This document shows positions 6,977-13,321 of a stretch of 20,376 nucleotides of DNA, in pieces. The stretch lies in NCBI GenBank assembly GCA_959020865.1, contig CAUEUD010000046.1:1-20376 (forward strand), written 5' to 3'. The DNA is from Eubacterium limosum (lineage in GTDB: Bacteria > Bacillota > Clostridia > Eubacteriales > Eubacteriaceae). The translations under genes were made by a program, and so were the position numbers. Each line of letters starts with the position of its first letter. Position 1 is the stretch's first letter. The notes under the pieces are model-generated. The model was not told where the DNA came from, searched no databases, and worked only from the letters and a program-made list of their open reading frames with translations.

Positions 6977-7669
6977 CTATTCGTTTCTCGGATCGATGTA
7001 CTTAGCAGCACCATCGAACTGTCCATACTGGCCGGAAGCTGCATCCATGGCTTCTTTCGGGTCCATGCCCTTTTTGATGTTTTCCATCATTTTGCCGAGC
7101 TGTACGAAAGCGTAACCGATGATTTCGTCTTTTTCGTTTAAAGCGACTTTTGTGACATAACCTTCTGCCATTTCCAGGTAACGCGGGCCTTTGGCCAGTG
7201 TACCGTACATGGTACCAACCTGGCTTCTCAAGCCTTTACCCAGGTCTTCAAGGCCAGCACCGACCGGAAGACCATCTTCAGAGAAAGCTGTCTGAGTACG
7301 GCCATAAACGATCTGTAAAAACAGCTCGCGCATAGCGGTGTTGATGGCGTCGCAGACAAGGTCTGTATTCAGGGCTTCAAGAATTGTTTTACCCGGCAGG
7401 ATTTCAGATGCCATCGCGGCAGAGTGCGTCATACCAGAGCAGCCGATGGTTTCAATCAGGGCTTCCTGAATAATACCGTCCTTTACATTTAAGGTTAATT
7501 TACAGGCACCCTGCTGAGGGGCGCACCAGCCTACACCGTGTGTTAAACCGGAAATGTCTTTAACTTCTTTTGCCTGTACCCATCTGCCTTCTTCAGGGAT
7601 TGGGGCACAGCCGTGGTTTGCATTGCTGGCTACGCAGCACATACTATTTACTTCATGAGAATATTCCAT
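6977..7669 (-). CDS. NifU-like iron-sulfur cluster assembly scaffold protein
   Basis: This 230-residue protein contains a NifU/IscU-like region: GACKLTLNVKDGIIQEALIETIGCSGMTHSAAMASEILPGKTILEAL (about 55-100), with Cys56, Cys77 and then Cys106 spaced like scaffold cysteines. Extra cysteines at 11, 12, 21 and 49 add metal-binding capacity not found in plain IscU. The C-terminal 100 residues lie beyond the scaffold fold and end in a GQYGQFDGAAKYIDPRNE tail. It probably carries or delivers clusters; the client is unknown but may be the GGGtGRT protein encoded just downstream. AGGGAG lies nine bases before the ATG. No isc or suf genes are nearby, so this looks like a dedicated scaffold rather than the general machinery. 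Confidence 0.78.
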   Translation of the reverse strand: MEYSHEVNSMCCVASNANHGCAPIPEEGRWVQAKEVKDISGLTHGVGWCAPQQGACKLTLNVKDGIIQEALIETIGCSGMTHSAAMASEILPGKTILEALNTDLVCDAINTAMRELFLQIVYGRTQTAFSEDGLPVGAGLEDLGKGLRSQVGTMYGTLAKGPRYLEMAEGYVTKVALNEKDEIIGYAFVQLGKMMENIKKGMDPKEAMDAASGQYGQFDGAAKYIDPRNE

Positions 7670-7702
7670 TCGCTAAACTCCCTTCGAATTTTTCCTACAG
7701 TT

Positions 7703-7708
7703 ATTATA
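7703..7708 (-). promoter_or_regulatory. -10 box for the Fe-S scaffold/GGGtGRT operon
   Basis: TATAAT on the minus strand (7708-7703) would start transcription near 7696, about 27 bases before the ATG. The -35 region is T-rich with no good hexamer, which would suit an activator-dependent promoter. Confidence 0.5.
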
Positions 7709-7755
7709 ATATGGGCGTCTCAAAAAAAATATGGTAATTTTTTGTCATTTTGTAT

Positions 7756-7778
7756 TTTTTGTCCCGCCGGGACAAAAA
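7756..7778. promoter_or_regulatory. 23-bp near-perfect palindrome, candidate operator
   Basis: Two 11-bp arms (TTTTTGTCCCG and CGGGACAAAAA) flank one central base at 7767. The centre lies about 70 bases upstream of the predicted start of the leftward operon and about 145 upstream of that of the DUF2284 gene. Such symmetry suits a dimeric regulator; TTGTC and GACAA half-sites recall CRP/FNR-type sites, but that is only resemblance. It could also fold as a hairpin of about ten pairs. Confidence 0.5.
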
Positions 7779-7876
7779 TGTAGAAAATGAAAACGGCTAA
7801 TAGAGTAAAATTTAGCCATTCTTAGAAAATTGAACTTTTTTTGTGAAAAGTTATCTGTAATAGACAAAAAGTTGGG

Positions 7877-7905
7877 TTGATGTTCGTTTAAAGGTACGGT
7901 ACAAT
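7877..7905 (+). promoter_or_regulatory. Sigma-A promoter for the DUF2284 gene
   Basis: TTGATG (7877-7882) and TACAAT (7900-7905) are 17 bases apart. A perfect 8+4+8 inverted repeat (7916-7935) sits right at or after the expected start near 7912 and could be an operator or leader hairpin. Confidence 0.6.
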
Positions 7906-7990
7906 AAATCTAAATGTAAATTTGCTAAAATTTACCCGAACGCTGTGTTTAGTGAGATGAAATTTTGTATAGATGAAAAGAGGTAATGGG

Positions 7991-9520
7991 ATGGATTATA
8001 TTCACAAATTTAGCATCGGTCCGGTAGAAATGGACAAAATGCTCGAAGAGTATCATCAACTGCGAAAAACCCGCCGCTACTGCGCGGCTTGTCCCAACTA
8101 CAACAAATATTGGTCCTGTCCGGACTACGCCTTCGACGAGGCTTTGTTTTTAAAGAAATTTAAGTATATGTACCTGATTGCCCGGGAATATGAAATTCCA
8201 CGGGAAGACCGTCAGAAAATCTTCGGTATTCAGCCTGTGGCCGAGTACTGCAAGCAGGTTATGCAGGCCATGAAGGTTGAATCATGGAAAGATCTTCTGG
8301 ACCTGGAGGCAGAATTTCCGGGAACACTGTCCTTAATGCCAGGCAACTGCCATGTCTGTGACATTTCCGGAGAAGGCTGCGCAAAGCCAAAAGGACAGAA
8401 ATGCCGCCATCCAGAGCTCATGCGGTTCTCGCTCGAGTCCCTGGGCTTTGACGTGGACGCCATCTGCAAGTATGAAATCGGCGTGCTCCTGCTCTGGCCA
8501 AAGGAAGGCCATCTGCCCGAAAAACTGTGCGCAGTGATGGCTCTTATGAGCAATGAGAAGATCCCGATGGATGCCATCAAGGCCCATTTCCCGGATGCCA
8601 AAAAGAGCTGGCTGCGCTTTTCGGACACAGCGCCTGAGGCCCGGAATGAGGTACGCCCAAGCGTTAAGCGCCAGGAAAGCTGGCTTGACAATATGAAAAA
8701 GCAGAACCAGGAAAAGGCAGAAGATCCTGCCTACAAGCCGCAAAAGAGCTGGATTGGCTTTAAAAGTGAAGCTTTAGACAGCGGCGACTACGTCAAAGAG
8801 CGCCCCTGGCGGGAGGAAGAGCCCGAGGAGGTTTCAGCAGCACCTGAAGAAACCGTCGCGTTGGCAGAGGAAATGATTGAGTCCAGTGCAGAGCTCGAAC
8901 CGGCTGTGGAACCGGAAACCATTGTGCCGGAGCCGCCAGCTCAGCCAGAGACTGCCTCAGAGGACGAAGAAGATTCCAAATACAAATGGCTCGGTTTTAA
9001 ACGGAGTGTTGAGGAAGCGGAAGAGGAATTTAAAAAGCGTCCGATTCCAAAATTCAACGTTCCCGAGGAAGAAGAAAAGCCTGAAGAAAACGCTGCTGAG
9101 GTAACGCAGCCAGAAGTAGAAGCGCCGGCGGCAGAGACTGTGCCGGAGATTATGGAAGCACCGATGGCCGAGCCAGAGCCAGAGACTGCACAGACAGCAC
9201 CGGAGCCTCAGCTGGAACCAGCGCCAGAACCGCCGGCTCCAGAGCCAGTTGAGGAAGAAATTGAGCTCCTGGACGCCTCTAGTGTTGCGAATGTGCTCAG
9301 CGCCGCCATTGAAATCGCCAAGGATGTTGTCGGCGACGATTTTATCCCGGAGGAAGCCCCGGTATTTAATGAGTCTGCGCCCGCTGCGCAGCCCACAGCC
9401 GCAGAGCCAGCATCAGCGGAAGAGGAGGATGACTCCAAATACAAATGGCTGGGCTTTAAAGCCACGAATCTGGACGAGGATGACGGCTTGAAAAAAGGCG
9501 GCTGGAAGAAAAATTATTAA
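7991..9520 (+). CDS. DUF2284 metal-binding protein with long acidic W-[LI]-G-F repeat tail
   Basis: Numbering here starts at the upstream ATG at 7973. The N-terminal 205 residues match the DUF2284 pattern: RYCAACPNYNKYWSCPDY (Cys37, 40, 49) and NCHVCDISGEGCAKPKGQKC (Cys126, 129, 136, 144), likely one or more Fe-S or other metal sites. The rest is low complexity, rich in Glu, Pro and Ala. Short aromatic motifs recur in it: KSWLRFS (211), ESWLDNM (235), KSWIGFK (258), YKWLGFK (337) and YKWLGFK (490). The last two sit in near-identical DSKYKWLGFK units. Normal DUF2284 proteins are about 200 residues, so the tail roughly doubles this one. It may tether partners, but its function is unknown. I prefer the ATG at 7991, with AGAGG seven bases upstream, over 7973, which has no clear site. 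The next gene starts 17 bases downstream. Confidence 0.8.
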   Translation: MDYIHKFSIGPVEMDKMLEEYHQLRKTRRYCAACPNYNKYWSCPDYAFDEALFLKKFKYMYLIAREYEIPREDRQKIFGIQPVAEYCKQVMQAMKVESWKDLLDLEAEFPGTLSLMPGNCHVCDISGEGCAKPKGQKCRHPELMRFSLESLGFDVDAICKYEIGVLLLWPKEGHLPEKLCAVMALMSNEKIPMDAIKAHFPDAKKSWLRFSDTAPEARNEVRPSVKRQESWLDNMKKQNQEKAEDPAYKPQKSWIGFKSEALDSGDYVKERPWREEEPEEVSAAPEETVALAEEMIESSAELEPAVEPETIVPEPPAQPETASEDEEDSKYKWLGFKRSVEEAEEEFKKRPIPKFNVPEEEEKPEENAAEVTQPEVEAPAAETVPEIMEAPMAEPEPETAQTAPEPQLEPAPEPPAPEPVEEEIELLDASSVANVLSAAIEIAKDVVGDDFIPEEAPVFNESAPAAQPTAAEPASAEEEDDSKYKWLGFKATNLDEDDGLKKGGWKKNY

Positions 9521-9537
9521 GCTGAAGGAGTGGTCAT

Positions 9538-10092
9538 ATGAATCCAGCACTCATTCTGATTGATTATACCTATGATTTTGTGGCGCCTGACGGTAAGCTG
9601 ACCGCCGGGGCGCCTGCCCAGGCCATTGATGAAAATCTGGCAGCCGCCATCGGCGAAACGATTGAGGCGGGCGGCATGGTCTTTGTGGTGAACGACCTGC
9701 ATCTGGAAAACGACGGGAGCCACCCCGAAACCGCGCTGTTTCCGCCCCATAATCTTTTGGGAAGTCCGGGCAGAGCGGTATACGGAAAAACCGCTGAAAA
9801 GCTGCAGGCGTACCAGACGCTTGAAAACAGGCAGGTTTTCTATATGGATAAGTTCCGCTATTCGGCCTTTGCCGGGACAGCGCTGGATATCCTGCTCAGG
9901 CAAAACCATATCCAGAAGCTGGAGCTGGCCGGTGTGTGCACAGACATCTGTGTGCTGCACACTGCCATCAGCGCCTATAATCTGGGTTATGAGGTCACGG
10001 TACACAAAGACCGTGTGGCAAGCTTCAACGCAGAGGGCCACAAATGGGCCTTGGAGCATTTTAAGTCATCACTGGGATTTACAGTAGTATAA
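9538..10092 (+). CDS. Cysteine hydrolase, isochorismatase/nicotinamidase family
   Basis: This 184-residue protein has the full active site of the superfamily: Asp9 in LILIDYTYDF, Lys105 in DKFRYSAFAGT and Cys138 in GVCTDICVLHTA. The metal ligands of nicotinamidase also align: Asp53, His55, His62 and His71 (NDLHLENDGSHPE, then FPPHN). The likely reaction is nicotinamide to nicotinate plus ammonia for NAD salvage. Related family members hydrolyse other amides, so the substrate is not certain. AAGGAG lies eight bases before the ATG. It sits 17 bases after the DUF2284 gene and 19 before mtnP, so all three are probably co-transcribed. Confidence 0.83.
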   Translation: MNPALILIDYTYDFVAPDGKLTAGAPAQAIDENLAAAIGETIEAGGMVFVVNDLHLENDGSHPETALFPPHNLLGSPGRAVYGKTAEKLQAYQTLENRQVFYMDKFRYSAFAGTALDILLRQNHIQKLELAGVCTDICVLHTAISAYNLGYEVTVHKDRVASFNAEGHKWALEHFKSSLGFTVV

Positions 10093-10111
10093 AGAAACAA
10101 GGAGATAAGCA

Positions 10112-10864
10112 ATGTTATATTATAAAGCAGATATCGGCGTGATTGGCGGTTCCGGCCTCTATGAGCTGTATCCGGATGTTAAAAAAATTGATGTGGATAC
10201 ACCCTACGGCAAAACCTCCGATGCCATCAGTCTGGTGACCGTCGGGGAAAAAAAGATCGCTTTTATGCCAAGACACGGAAAGGACCATACCCTGAACCCA
10301 TCTGAAATCAACTACCGGGCCAACATCGATGCTTTTGCCCAGCTGGGGATCCGGGCATTGATCTCACCCTGCTGCGTAGGTTCGCTGCGTCCGGAAATCG
10401 CACCTGGCGATTTTGTCGTCACAGACCAGTTTATCAACATGACCTCGGGCCGCAAGGATACCTTTAACGAGTCCCCCAATGTGGTCCACCTGAGCTCAGC
10501 AGATCCTTACGATCCCGGTCTTCGTCAGATTGCCCTTGAGGAAGCGGAAAAGCTGGGGATCAAAACCCATGACGGCGGCACCGTTGTAGTGGTCAACGGA
10601 CCACGGTTCTCAACCCGTGCCGAAAGCCGCATGTTTGCCATGATGGGCGCAGATGTCGTCAATATGACCCAGTATCCAGAGGGCTACCTGTGTCTGGAAA
10701 AGGGGATTCCGGTTGTCAACATCGCCCTGATTACCGACTATGACGCCGGTCTCGAGGGCCGCCCGGACATCAAGCCAGTGCAGGCCGAGGATGTAGTGCG
10801 TGTGCTCGAGGATAACAATGACCGGGTAAAACAGCTGATTTTTAAGATGATTGAACGAATATAG
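10112..10864 (+). CDS. mtnP: S-methyl-5'-thioadenosine phosphorylase
   Basis: This 250-residue enzyme splits methylthioadenosine with phosphate into adenine and 5-methylthioribose-1-phosphate. The phosphate loop IGGSGLY (11-17), PRHGKDH (53-59), NYRANI (67-72) and GPRFSTRAE (163-171) are all present. The sugar-site segment reads NMTQYPE (184-190). ITDYDAG near 207-213 keeps the two aspartates that recognise the adenine amino group in methylthioadenosine phosphorylases, which favours this over a 6-oxopurine phosphorylase. AAGGAG lies eight bases before the ATG. The product feeds MtnA, encoded 316 bases downstream beyond a repeat/leader. Confidence 0.88.
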   Translation: MLYYKADIGVIGGSGLYELYPDVKKIDVDTPYGKTSDAISLVTVGEKKIAFMPRHGKDHTLNPSEINYRANIDAFAQLGIRALISPCCVGSLRPEIAPGDFVVTDQFINMTSGRKDTFNESPNVVHLSSADPYDPGLRQIALEEAEKLGIKTHDGGTVVVVNGPRFSTRAESRMFAMMGADVVNMTQYPEGYLCLEKGIPVVNIALITDYDAGLEGRPDIKPVQAEDVVRVLEDNNDRVKQLIFKMIERI

Positions 10865-10913
10865 AAAAAGTTACCTCCCTTAAGTATAGGTGAGGTTAGA
10901 CTGTCAAAGAGTT

Positions 10914-10938
10914 GGCGCAGCGTGAGACTGCGCCTTTT
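10914..10938 (+). terminator. Hairpin with short T-run downstream of mtnP
   Basis: A perfect 7-bp GC-rich stem (GGCGCAG/CTGCGCC) with a seven-base loop is followed by TTTTAT. It lies 50 bases past the mtnP stop and could end the mtnP transcript partly. Confidence 0.5.
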
Positions 10939-11131
10939 ATCCAGATAAGGAAAAAGGTCCAGGCGCTGCGGATAACGGTCAGGAATCGTGCCGTTTTACT
11001 GGAACAGCCGGACACTGGAGAGATCAGGCATCAACTTTAGTGAAGAAGATACAGGTGTGAGCGCAGTGCCCGCAGGACACTTTTTTCTTCCTCAGGTAAA
11101 AGGCTTCGTCTCACAGTTTTTGACACTCTGA

Positions 11132-11157
11132 CCTCCCTTAACCAAGGGAGGCTTTTT
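11132..11157 (+). terminator. Rho-independent terminator just upstream of mtnA
   Basis: CCTCCCTT and AAGGGAGG form an 8-bp stem around a four-base loop, followed by CTTTTT. Only 23 bases separate it from the mtnA ATG, too few for a promoter. Transcription reaching mtnA must therefore pass this hairpin, which suggests attenuation. Pairing of 10892-10907 with 11120-11135 would take bases from the left arm of the stem and could act as an antiterminator. Confidence 0.7.
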
Positions 11158-11180
11158 CAGATACCGAGAAAGGAAGAACC

Positions 11181-12215
11181 ATGAAACCTGTCTATTATGA
11201 AAACGGCGCTTTAAAAATGCTTGACCAGACGCTGCTGCCAACCGAGGAGGTAACGCACAGTTACACTGACTACCGTGAGATTGCAAAAGCCATTGTGGAT
11301 ATGATTGTCCGCGGCGCGCCGGCCATTGGCGTTACCGCCGGATATGGCGTTTATTTTGGCGCCCTGGAATTTGAAGAACGGCCGCGGAAGGTTTTTTTAA
11401 AGGAAATGGAGAAAGTCTGCCAGGTGTTCCGGGCAACACGGCCAACTGCGGTCAACCTGTTCTGGGCAGTGGACCGGATGGAAGGCGTGATCGAAAACAA
11501 TGCGGAAAAAACACCGGCAGAGATCACAGCGCTTCTGAAAACCGAGGCAGACGCCATTTGCAGTGAGGATATCCAGATGTGCCGGGATATGGGCGCATAC
11601 GGCGCGGAGCTGATCCACCGCAAGGACACCATTCTGACCCACTGCAATGCGGGCGCCCTCGCCACAGCGGATTACGGGACAGCGCTCGGCGTTGTGCGCG
11701 CCGCCTGGGAGGCAGGCAAGGAGATCTCCGTCTATGCCGACGAGACAAGGCCTTTCCTGCAGGGAGCCCGCCTGACAGCCTATGAGCTCCACAAAGACGG
11801 TATTCCTGTTACACTGATCACAGACAATATGGCTGGCTGGATGATGAAACAGGGGAAAATCGACTGTGTGGTGGTGGGTGCAGACCGCATTGCCCGAAAT
11901 GGTGATGTGGCCAATAAGATCGGAACCTACAGCGTCTCCATTCTGGCAAAGGCCCACGGTATTCCCTTCTATGTGGCAGCGCCAACCTCAACCATTGATT
12001 TTAATATGTGGTCCGGCGATGATATTGTCATTGAGGAAAGGGATACCCGGGAAATCAGCCATATCAAGGGGCAGCAGATCGCGCCGGACGGTGTGCGCAT
12101 GGAAAACCCGGCCTTTGACGTTACCCCGCATCAGAATGTCACAGCGATTATCACAGAAAAGGGTGTCGTGTACCCGCCCTTTGACCTGAGCATACCCAGG
12201 CTTCAGGATAAATAG
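11181..12215 (+). CDS. mtnA: S-methyl-5-thioribose-1-phosphate isomerase
   Basis: This 344-residue enzyme converts methylthioribose-1-phosphate to methylthioribulose-1-phosphate, the step after MtnP. It has RGAPAIGVTAGYG (44-56), ILTHCNAGALATADYGTALG (151-170) with catalytic Cys155, DETRPFLQGARLTAYEL (187-203), and VVGADRIARNGDVANKIGTY (231-250) with catalytic Asp235. These residues separate it from the related eIF2B regulatory subunits. AAAGGAAG lies about four bases before the ATG. A terminator hairpin sits just upstream, and the TIM-barrel gene follows after 10 bases. No mtnK, mtnB or mtnD is visible in the window, so salvage here does not follow the classical aerobic gene set. Confidence 0.92.
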   Translation: MKPVYYENGALKMLDQTLLPTEEVTHSYTDYREIAKAIVDMIVRGAPAIGVTAGYGVYFGALEFEERPRKVFLKEMEKVCQVFRATRPTAVNLFWAVDRMEGVIENNAEKTPAEITALLKTEADAICSEDIQMCRDMGAYGAELIHRKDTILTHCNAGALATADYGTALGVVRAAWEAGKEISVYADETRPFLQGARLTAYELHKDGIPVTLITDNMAGWMMKQGKIDCVVVGADRIARNGDVANKIGTYSVSILAKAHGIPFYVAAPTSTIDFNMWSGDDIVIEERDTREISHIKGQQIAPDGVRMENPAFDVTPHQNVTAIITEKGVVYPPFDLSIPRLQDK

Positions 12216-12225
12216 GGGGAAACCG

Positions 12226-13008
12226 ATGAAATACAGTATGTTTTCGTGGTTTGGCTATTTCATGCCTTTTGAAGAGCGCATTGATGTGATCAAGGAAGCC
12301 GGTTTTGACGAGGTGATGATTTCCTGGGAGGACGAGTGCGAGCCCTATTATCTGGAGAAGGAAAAATTCCCGGATATTGTGCGGAGCAAGGGCCTTGGGA
12401 TCACCAATATTCACGCGCCTTTTATGGGCTATAACGATATCTGGGAAAAGGAACCTGCGGAAACCCGGGCGCTTTTAGACACCTTTGTCAGCTTTGTGCG
12501 GGACTGCCATATCTTTGAAATCCCGACGGTGGTGGTACACACCAATGATCTGGATCTCGGCCCTTATAAATGGGAAAACGGGCTGGCCTTTTTTTCTGAG
12601 CTGGCGGAGGCCGGAGAGAAGTACAGTGTCAATATCGCCGTTGAAAATGTGTCGCGTCAGTTTTTGCTGAAGGGGCTACTGGACGCCATCCATGCCGATC
12701 ATTTTGGGATGTGCTATGACAGCTCCCATGACTATATGCTGCCCTGCGGCAGGGGGAGGCTTCTGGAGGCGTACAGGGACCGCATTAAGGCGCTGCACCT
12801 GTCCGACAATGACCTGCATGTTGACAGACACTGGATACCGGGCGAGGGAGAAATTCCCTTCCGCGAGCTCATGCCTGAGATCCTGAGTAGCGGTGTGGAT
12901 TTTATTTCCTACGAGGTCATTGCAAATGACGAATGGAAAAAGCGGGAGCCCCTTGACTTCTGCCGCGCAGTTCGGAGCAGTCTGGATATGGATAACAATA
13001 ATTTCTAA
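12226..13008 (+). CDS. Xylose-isomerase-like TIM-barrel (sugar phosphate isomerase/epimerase) protein
   Basis: This 260-residue protein has the AP-endonuclease-2/xylose-isomerase-like fold. The metal ligands are in order: Glu140 in VNIAVENVS, Asp165 in GMCYDSSHD, His191 in IKALHLSDND and Glu230 in DFISYEVI. His105 in VVVHTND is a further active-site candidate. The substrate is unknown. GGGGGA lies about six bases before the ATG, and the gene starts 10 bases after the mtnA stop, so it is almost certainly co-transcribed. The product of MtnA is a ketose phosphate, the usual substrate type for this fold, so it may act on methylthioribulose-1-phosphate or a derivative; this is inference. The stop is followed at once by the -35 box of the cobalamin operon. 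Confidence 0.8.
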   Translation: MKYSMFSWFGYFMPFEERIDVIKEAGFDEVMISWEDECEPYYLEKEKFPDIVRSKGLGITNIHAPFMGYNDIWEKEPAETRALLDTFVSFVRDCHIFEIPTVVVHTNDLDLGPYKWENGLAFFSELAEAGEKYSVNIAVENVSRQFLLKGLLDAIHADHFGMCYDSSHDYMLPCGRGRLLEAYRDRIKALHLSDNDLHVDRHWIPGEGEIPFRELMPEILSSGVDFISYEVIANDEWKKREPLDFCRAVRSSLDMDNNNF

Positions 13009-13037
13009 TTGCACAATTCGGGGATTTGTGCTAAACT
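13009..13037 (+). promoter_or_regulatory. Sigma-A promoter of the cobalamin operon
   Basis: TTGCAC (13009-13014), a 17-base spacer and TAAACT (13032-13037), preceded by TG as an extended -10 (TGCTAAACT), give a good promoter. The start near 13044 falls just before the riboswitch. The -35 begins on the base after the stop codon of the upstream gene. Confidence 0.7.
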
Positions 13038-13051
13038 TCAATTAATAACTT

Positions 13052-13205
13052 AATGATGCTGTTTTGTTAGAGGAAAGCGGTTGAAATCCGCTACAGCCCC
13101 CGCTACTGTAATTGCAGACAAGATCCTCATAGACCACTGTCAGGCGTATCCTGATGGGAAGGGAGGATGGAGAAGGAAGCAAGAGTCAGGACACTTGAAG
13201 CAAAG
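13052..13205 (+). ncRNA. Cobalamin (B12) riboswitch
   Basis: Hallmarks appear in order: GAGGAAAGCGGTTGAAATCC (13070-13089), GCCCCCGCTACTGTAA (13096-13111), the CCACTGTCAGG segment (13134-13144), GGGAAGG (13156-13162), and a B12-box-like AAGCAAGAGTCAGGACAC (13177-13194). It sits between a promoter and importer/cobamide genes, as expected. In Gram-positives such leaders usually terminate transcription when cobalamin binds, and a terminator hairpin follows here. The exact ends are approximate. Confidence 0.93.
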
Positions 13206-13253
13206 CGATATAATCACTTCGGAGGGAAGTAGAGGATTGTATATGATCATAAT

Positions 13254-13288
13254 CCGGCCTCTCTCGTGGGGCCGGTTTTCTTTGTTTT
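13254..13288 (+). terminator. Expression-platform terminator of the cobalamin riboswitch
   Basis: CCGGCCTC (13254-13261) pairs with GGGGCCGG (13268-13275) across a six-base loop, one pair being G-U, then a T-rich run to 13288. AGAGG at 13231-13235 could pair with CCTCT at 13258-13262 as an antiterminator. The hairpin lies just before the btuF-like gene. Confidence 0.85.
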
Positions 13289-13321
13289 AAGCTGTTTTAA
13301 ATTTATTTTATGGAGGAACCA

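Larger units (their letters stand above)
10873..11157. repeat. MITE-like element or structured leader between mtnP and mtnA
   Basis: The 316-base gap holds a 285-bp structure with related ends. GAGGTTAGACTGTCAA (10892-10907) pairs with TTGACACTCTGACCTC (11120-11135) at 14 of 16 positions. ACCTCCCTTAA occurs at both ends (10873 and 11131). Between them, GGCGCAG/CTGCGCC (10914-10934) forms a 7-bp hairpin followed by TTTT. The ends resemble the short CCTCCCTT...AAGGGAGG repeats I recall from clostridial genomes, so an inserted repeat is likely. I see no conserved riboswitch core and no convincing coding sequence. Confidence 0.55.

Noticed and set aside
10865..11180. A SAM-I (S-box) riboswitch or T-box before mtnA
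   Set aside because: I could not find the conserved S-box core or the T-box sequence. The GAGG-type similarity is part of the inverted repeat instead.
11092..11286. A 64-residue minus-strand gene ending in a PPLVKGG-like sequence
   Set aside because: It reads through the terminator-like repeat and into mtnA on the opposite strand. Such frames come from the repeat itself and have no conserved protein features.
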